This document shows, one piece after another, positions 58,969 to 64,000 of a stretch of 64,000 nt of DNA. The notes under the pieces are model-generated. The model saw only the letters and a program-made list of their open reading frames with translations, was not told the DNA's origin and ran no database searches. The stretch is from the NCBI RefSeq assembly GCF_016906535.1, contig NC_057382.1, positions 434,001 to 498,000 on the forward strand, read 5' to 3'. The translations under genes and the position numbers were made by a program. Every line of letters begins with the position of its first letter. Position 1 is the first letter of the stretch. Source of the DNA: Rhizoctonia solani. Lineage: Eukaryota; Basidiomycota; Agaricomycetes; Cantharellales; Ceratobasidiaceae.

Positions 58969-60282
58969 TCAGAGGTCCCCATTTTCCGACTCATTCTCAG
59001 ATAGATGGGCTTCATAGCCAGAGTATGTATTGGAAGGACATTGGCTAGCATAGTGTCCCTTTCCTCCACAGGTAGAGCATACAATAGGTTTTTTGCCCTT
59101 TCCTGCAGAGTCAAGATCCATAGGGCTTGGTCCAGAGTTGGAAGATTTTGGCTGGACTGGAGAGGGGTCTACAGGATGTGAGTCCTTTTTGAGACTTTTG
59201 AAGCTACTCTCAACCACAGTGCCATCATTCCACTTCACAGTAGGAATAGACATGCCCTTTGCATTTTTGCCAATTTTTGAAATGGTGCCTTTCCTTGCTT
59301 TTCCATCTGGTCCAATCATGTACACTTTATCCCCAACAGTGAGTTTATCCCTGGTCACATTGCCCAAGGCTCCTGTTGACAATGTAGTGCCACTTTTGGA
59401 ACCAGAGGAGTTGGTCTGGCCCTTGTGTTGTGCCTGGAACTGTTCTAGGCGCTGGTCAATCTTCAGAGCTTTATCAGCAAGGTTCTCTAAGGAAACATTG
59501 CTGGCATTATGGTCATAGTCCTGAGCCATAAGCATCTCCTTGATTTTGAGAGACAGGCCATCATAGAAAAAGTCCCTTAGGGATATGTCATTATACCCTA
59601 GGTTCTGGGAGTAGGTTTGGAAGTCCTTGTAGTAATCTTGAACAGACTTGGTTTGCTTTAGGGTCTTGAATTTAGCCCTATAGTTCTCAGTCTTGTTCTG
59701 GACATTCCACCTTGCATTGAACTGCAACCAGAACCCATTGATACTGTGGAGCCAAGCCACTGGGTGATTATTGACAACATCCTCTTCTAAGTAGGGTTCA
59801 AGCCACTCATGAGCTTTACCCTCCAGGCAAGAGATAATAAAAGCTATCTGTTCCTCAACTGAGGCTTGGGGATATGAAACCCTCAGATAGTGAGAGACAG
59901 CCACCCTAAATGAAACTGCTTTGTCTTTGTTACTACCATCAAACTTCTCTGGTAGGTTAAGCTTGGGCCTCCTGGACCCAGAGCCTGAGCCTGAACCAGA
60001 ACCTTGAGGGGCACCAGCCAGAGCAGAGATAATATTCTCCAGGGCTTTGACTTGCCCTTCCATCTGGGTGATGCCACCATCATGGTTTTGAAGAGAGTTG
60101 TTGGCAGTAGCAAGATCAGCAGTGTTATTATGGATCTGACCAATTGCTACCTGCAAATTATGATTAACAGCCATGATTAAGGTTTTCAAGGCTGTGAGGG
60201 TCTGAGACACCTCTGCAGGTAATGAAGGTGCAATGGAAACAGAATCAGGATCCACAGTAACAAAGAGATTTTGGCTGCTCAT
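58969..60282 (-). CDS. Gag protein of chromovirus E2
   Basis: 437 aa. Gag core with FRVAVSHYLRVSYPQASVEE, AHEWLEPYLEED and FNARWNVQNKTENYRAKF, and a C-terminal CCHC knuckle CSTCGGKGHYASQCP (C-x2-C-x4-H-x4-C). A run of GSGSGSGSG lies near residue 98. Its TGA (58971-58969) is followed after only two bases by the pol ATG (58966), in another frame, suggesting stop-restart or frameshift coupling. A 280-bp A-rich leader (60283-60564) separates it from the LTR at 60565. Confidence 0.9.
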   Translation of the reverse strand: MSSQNLFVTVDPDSVSIAPSLPAEVSQTLTALKTLIMAVNHNLQVAIGQIHNNTADLATANNSLQNHDGGITQMEGQVKALENIISALAGAPQGSGSGSGSGSRRPKLNLPEKFDGSNKDKAVSFRVAVSHYLRVSYPQASVEEQIAFIISCLEGKAHEWLEPYLEEDVVNNHPVAWLHSINGFWLQFNARWNVQNKTENYRAKFKTLKQTKSVQDYYKDFQTYSQNLGYNDISLRDFFYDGLSLKIKEMLMAQDYDHNASNVSLENLADKALKIDQRLEQFQAQHKGQTNSSGSKSGTTLSTGALGNVTRDKLTVGDKVYMIGPDGKARKGTISKIGKNAKGMSIPTVKWNDGTVVESSFKSLKKDSHPVDPSPVQPKSSNSGPSPMDLDSAGKGKKPIVCSTCGGKGHYASQCPSNTYSGYEAHLSENESENGDL

Positions 60283-60564
60283 GATGAAAGTGGAAAAATA
60301 AAGAAGAAGAAGAAATATAAAAGGTAGAAAAGAGTAGAAAGGTTACAGGAGTTCTATACTACTGAAAGTGCTATACTACTAAAAACTATCCTAAAAATGT
60401 TCAAAAAACTATACTAAAAAATTCCTGCTCTAGGCGCTAAAACTTTGCTCCACACCTAGCCTTGGACAGCCCCTGCAACTAATCAACAGCTATGGACAAG
60501 CGTGATATAGAAGTGGGTGTTCTGCAAGCGGGTGTTTTGCTGACTAAGTTTGCAAGGCAGTAGG

Positions 60565-61104
60565 TGTCAGAGCCGACAACTACCACAGGGTAAAGCCCAA
60601 CAAGCTATTGCCTAATATAGGACTTATCAGCAAGTGGGATCTAACAATGCTCTAAGGCAATTGCCAGATGAGGGGTTGGACAAGACCAATTGAGTAAGAG
60701 TGCACTATGCTATAAAGATAGCTGGGCAAAGGACCTTTGACAGTGACTGGTATGCTCTCAGGCAATACTCTTAATTGTATGTCTTAGGGTAGTAGGTGTT
60801 GGAAGGGATAAGAGGTCAAGTTCTGAGGCTTAAGGCTCTCAGAACCCTCCTTATATATTCAACAGAGAAGAGGAAGAGTAATTACATGTACAAACATCAC
60901 AACAAAGATAAGGTCACATGACCAGAGATAAGAAAACGAGATCACATGACTAAAGGTCATGTGATGAGATTACATAATAAGCGCTCAGCGCTTAAATAGC
61001 ATAAATATGCATATAACCATAAATCTTCATGAAAATAGCGCATATATTCACTATTTCTTCGACTTAGTGGTTTTTAAAGGTGGTCACGCCTCTAGGGCAT
61101 GACA
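60565..61104 (-). mobile_element. LTR between chromoviruses E3 and E2
   Basis: 540 bp on the - strand, TGTCATGCCC (61104) to GGCTCTGACA (60565). It is preceded by a polypurine tract (AACGGGGGGGAAG), so it is the 3' LTR of E3. The E2 leader is attached directly to its other end, in the place of an E2 5' LTR. Its sequence differs from the E2 3' LTR except near the ends and a short AGGTCAAGTTCTG / TCTCAGAACC block. Contains repeated CACATG/CATGTG motifs and the palindrome AAGCGCTCAGCGCTT. Confidence 0.8.
60979..60993. promoter_or_regulatory. Palindromic motif in LTR U3
   Basis: AAGCGCTCAGCGCTT is a 15-base palindrome around a central base, next to ATCACATGAC-type boxes (60910-60965). A GCGCTTAT plus CACRTG pair also occurs in two other LTRs of the window. 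Regulatory role is inference. Confidence 0.35.
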
Positions 61105-61115
61105 CTTCCCCCCCG

Positions 61116-62489
61116 TTAAGGTCCAGCTGCCTCTGGATGTTCACGGTGAAACTTAGCCAATTTTTCAGGGGCATTGGCTAAGTGGGCCTTGGGCTCCCAT
61201 GTGTTATCCTCTGGTCCATACCCTTTCCATTTAACCAAGTATTTGACTTGCCGACCCACTTTCTTGGAGTCTAGGATCCTTTCAACAGTATATTCCTCTT
61301 CTCCATCAGCTGTGACAACTGGGGGGAGTGGGACTGGATCACGGTTGTACTCGTCTACTGGCTTCTTGTGTAATAAGGCAATGTTGAAGACAGGATGGAC
61401 TTTCATGGATTTAGGGAGATCCAGTTTATAGGAGTTCCTGCCAATTTTCTCCAAGACCTTATAGGGCCCCAATCGCTTATGTTCTAGCTTATGGGAAGGC
61501 CTTGAAGTTTTGATGTTGGCGCTACTCAAATAGACTTTATCACCAATTTCCAGCTTGGTTGCTTCCCTTCTGTTGAGATCATAGTATTGTGCGTTTTGTC
61601 TTGCAGCAATTTCTAAAGCAGCTTTAGCTTCAGCTTGGATCTCTTTTAGGAAGTCTGCTAGGTCATCGGCTTGAGGGACATGGCTTTCCTTGGTGTTCCC
61701 AACTGTAAAGTCTGGGTTATAACCATAGCACATGTAGAAGGGAGAGTGTTTGGAGCCTGAGTGCTTCCCATTGTTGTATGAAAATTCTGCAAGTGGTAAT
61801 GATGCAACCCAGTCTGTTTGCCTATAGTTGATATAGTGGCGTAGGTAGATTTCCACAAACTGGTTTAAGCGTTCACTTTGTCCATCAACTTGGGGTCTGT
61901 ATGCAGTGGAGAAGTGTGGTTCTATCCCCAGCCGCTTATAGACTTGTCTTAGGAACTTTGCATTGAACTGGGGGCCTTGGTCCGAGATGGTTTTCCTGGG
62001 TAACCCATGTAACTTCCATACAAAAGATACAAAGAGATTTGCAACATCAACCGCAGTTGCATCAGAGTGCGTTGGTATGAAATGGACCATTTTGGATAAG
62101 CGGTCCACTACGGTTAATATTGCATCATATCCTTCTGAGGTGGGAAGTCCTACAATCAAGTCATATGTTATTTCCTCCCAGGGCTTATTGGGTAAATCTA
62201 TGTTTTGAAGGAGACCTTCAGGAGCCCGGTTGGAATGTTTACTACGTATGCATGAATCGCATGCTTGGACATATTTTGTTACAGACTGTTTCATCCCTGA
62301 CCAATAGTAATCCCTTGAAAGGAGGTCTAGGGTTCTGAACTGTCCTGGGTGCCCAGTGGAAGGGTTATCATGCCTGCTTTCTAAGACGGCTTTCCTGATT
62401 TCTGGCTCATTGGGGACATAGATCCGATCATGATAGTAGAGTAGGCCATTATCAATCTTCCATCCTTTAACAGGTATATCCTCTTCCAA
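61116..62489 (-). CDS. C-terminal Pol part of chromovirus E3 (integrase, chromodomain), after a frameshift
   Basis: 457 codons covering the end of the RNase H-integrase linker (EEDIPVKGWKIDNGLLYYHD), the HHCC zinc domain (HPGQFRTLDLLSRDYYW, CDSCIRSK), the DDE core (YDLIVGLPTSEG, ISDQGPQFNA, GQSERLNQF) and a chromodomain (YLVKWKGYGPEDNTWEP). It closely parallels E2 Pol. It should continue the frame of 62540-64000, but a one-base difference in a short A run (forward strand about 62580-62583; E2 has five A, E3 four) separates them. The genuine frame in this register begins at about 62585. Confidence 0.88.
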   Translation of the reverse strand: MEEDIPVKGWKIDNGLLYYHDRIYVPNEPEIRKAVLESRHDNPSTGHPGQFRTLDLLSRDYYWSGMKQSVTKYVQACDSCIRSKHSNRAPEGLLQNIDLPNKPWEEITYDLIVGLPTSEGYDAILTVVDRLSKMVHFIPTHSDATAVDVANLFVSFVWKLHGLPRKTISDQGPQFNAKFLRQVYKRLGIEPHFSTAYRPQVDGQSERLNQFVEIYLRHYINYRQTDWVASLPLAEFSYNNGKHSGSKHSPFYMCYGYNPDFTVGNTKESHVPQADDLADFLKEIQAEAKAALEIAARQNAQYYDLNRREATKLEIGDKVYLSSANIKTSRPSHKLEHKRLGPYKVLEKIGRNSYKLDLPKSMKVHPVFNIALLHKKPVDEYNRDPVPLPPVVTADGEEEYTVERILDSKKVGRQVKYLVKWKGYGPEDNTWEPKAHLANAPEKLAKFHREHPEAAGP

Positions 62490-62539
62490 GGATTTAAGGA
62501 TTTTGTGTACAGCTTTATCATCATGCAGAGCGTCCCTTA

Positions 62540-64000
62540 TTAAATCATTAAGGTCACTATCTGTTTGAATGGCTGCAATAAAAGCTCTGGGCTTATGAGC
62601 ACAGGGGTTTCACCCCCCCCTTTAACCGCAGACTTGTGGTCTTCACGGCGAGAGAGAATATCTGCTTTTCTATTCTGTGCACCCGGCCTATACACAATCC
62701 TATAGTTGTAATCTGCCAAAAATCCCATCCACCTTAACTGCCTTTGGTTCAGATCCCTTTTTGTCTGGAAGTACTCCAGATTTTTATGGTCTGTCAGTAT
62801 TTTGACAGGGATTACTGTTCCTTCCAGCAGGTGACGCCATTCCTTTAAAGCCCTTACTACTGCTAGTAACTCTTTATCAAAGATATCATAGTTTCTTTCA
62901 GCAGGTGCTAGGGATTTTGATAGGAATGCAACCGGGTGTAATTTATCATCACTGCCCTTTTGATTAAGGACAGCGCCCGTTGCAAAGTCAGAGGCGTCAC
63001 ACTCAAGGAAAAACTCCTTGTATGGATCAGGTTGGATTAAAACAGGGGATTCAATTAGAGCCTGTTTGAGAGCTTTAAAAGACACTTCTTGGCGTTCACC
63101 CCACTCCCAAGGTATATTCTTTTGGAGTAATTGGTATAAGGGTTGTGCCAATTTTGAGAAGTTATGTATGAAGCGTCTATAGAAATTTATAAAGCCCAAA
63201 AACTCTTGAACCCCTTTGACAGAGCGCGGTGTTGCCCAATCAACCGCTTGAGTGATTTTCTTGGGATCTGCTTTTACTCCTTCACCATTGGCAATGACAC
63301 CAAGGTAATCTACTTCCGACGCATAGAAATTACACTTCTCCAGGTTACAATAGCATGCATTGTCTTGCAGCCTTTTCAGTACCTCTTGGAGATGTTTTGT
63401 ATGTAATTCCCTGCTTTCTGAGAATATTAGGATGTCGTCTAGATATACTACTACATAGACGTCCAGTATGTCTCTAAATATCTCATTCATGAAGTGTTGA
63501 AACGCAGCAGGAGCATTGCATAATCCAAAGGGCATGACTAGGTATTCAAACAGGCCATATTTGGTTTTAAACGCAGTCTTCCATTCATCACCTTCCTTTA
63601 TCCGGACCAAGTTATATCCGGATTTCAGGTCAATGGTGGAAAAGTATTTTGCGCCCCTAAGTTTCTCAATGAGAGACTGTATTAGAGGTAGAGGGTACGC
63701 ATTCTTGACTGTATTTGCATTTAGGGATCTATAATCCACAACCATACGCCTTTTCCCATTTTTCTTGTTGACAAAGTGAACTGGGGAACCATATTTGGAC
63801 TTGGATGGGCGAATCAATCCTTTGTCCAATTGTTCTTTAAGGAGTTTTCTAAGTTCCTCATCATCAGATGCCTTCAAGGGGTATACCATAGCCTTAACAG
63901 GTTTATCAGGGTCGATTAAATCAATCCCTAAATCAAAAGGACGGTGCGGCGGCAGTTCCGTCACCTTCATGTCCTCAGAAAATACCTCCGCAAAATTGCG
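62540..64000 (-). CDS. N-terminal Pol part of chromovirus E3 (RT, RNase H), runs off the window
   Basis: Partial at the right edge: the frame is open to base 64000 (NFAEVFSED), upstream of the Met at 63970. Contains the reverse transcriptase (VVDYRSLNANT, LDLKSGYNLV-type IDLKSGYNLV, YLDDILIFSES intact) and RNase H (ECDASDFATGA, DKELLAVVRAL, TDHKNLEYF). It ends with about 10 wrong-frame residues after the A-run shift near 62582. Gag and the 5' LTR are outside the window. Confidence 0.88.
   Translation of the reverse strand, partial: RNFAEVFSEDMKVTELPPHRPFDLGIDLIDPDKPVKAMVYPLKASDDEELRKLLKEQLDKGLIRPSKSKYGSPVHFVNKKNGKRRMVVDYRSLNANTVKNAYPLPLIQSLIEKLRGAKYFSTIDLKSGYNLVRIKEGDEWKTAFKTKYGLFEYLVMPFGLCNAPAAFQHFMNEIFRDILDVYVVVYLDDILIFSESRELHTKHLQEVLKRLQDNACYCNLEKCNFYASEVDYLGVIANGEGVKADPKKITQAVDWATPRSVKGVQEFLGFINFYRRFIHNFSKLAQPLYQLLQKNIPWEWGERQEVSFKALKQALIESPVLIQPDPYKEFFLECDASDFATGAVLNQKGSDDKLHPVAFLSKSLAPAERNYDIFDKELLAVVRALKEWRHLLEGTVIPVKILTDHKNLEYFQTKRDLNQRQLRWMGFLADYNYRIVYRPGAQNRKADILSRREDHKSAVKGGGETPVLISPELLLQPFKQIVTLMI

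Overview
The window looks like nuclear DNA of a filamentous basidiomycete, most plausibly an agaricomycete close to Rhizoctonia (Cantharellales). The reasons are very short GT-AG introns (about 45-65 bp, up to 12 per gene), fungal Zn2Cys6 regulators, secreted carbohydrate- and oxalate-active enzymes, TPR-CHAT proteins and chromodomain Ty3/gypsy retrotransposons. The species call is inference; no database was searched.

Layout. 0.3-10.2 kb is gene-dense on the + strand: a six-exon Zn2Cys6 regulator, ribosomal protein S20 (uS10), a 13-exon secreted bicupin oxalate decarboxylase and a six-exon HMG-box regulator. 10.2-13.5 kb holds a decayed regulator and a 25-bp inverted repeat. 13.5-18.5 kb carries a TPR-CHAT gene whose 5' part is broken by a 420-bp insertion with a 5-bp target duplication and by a stop codon. 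19.2-27.8 kb is on the - strand: a GH43 arabinanase-like gene, an F-box-like gene and a second Zn2Cys6 regulator. The first and third of these show several single-base phase breaks. 27.8-36.8 kb is almost empty. 36.8-41.7 kb holds two related secreted lysozyme-like (SLT/GH23-type) genes on the + strand. 43.9-46.8 kb (- strand) is an intact second copy of the TPR-CHAT gene, so the window contains an inverted segmental duplication about 25 kb apart. From 49 kb to the end is a nest of at least four LTR retrotransposons: an LTR relic, a copia/gypsy-like LTR plus leader, a truncated + strand gypsy element (gag, pol with a YLDN reverse-transcriptase motif), a coding-intact - strand chromovirus (gag plus 1179-aa pol), and a third chromovirus that runs off the right edge and has one frameshift.

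How the parts relate. The ordinary genes are unrelated housekeeping, secretome and regulatory genes. The most interesting locus is the pair of TPR-CHAT genes. CHAT domains are caspase-like peptidases; TPR-CHAT proteins serve in bacterial and eukaryotic protein-cleavage or cell-death systems. One copy looks intact, with 8 TPR units; the other has an expanded array of 15 units but a broken start. The mobile DNA appears to drive the remodelling: one dispersed repeat family occurs beside the oxalate decarboxylase gene, inside the broken TPR-CHAT gene, and just 3' of the intact copy.
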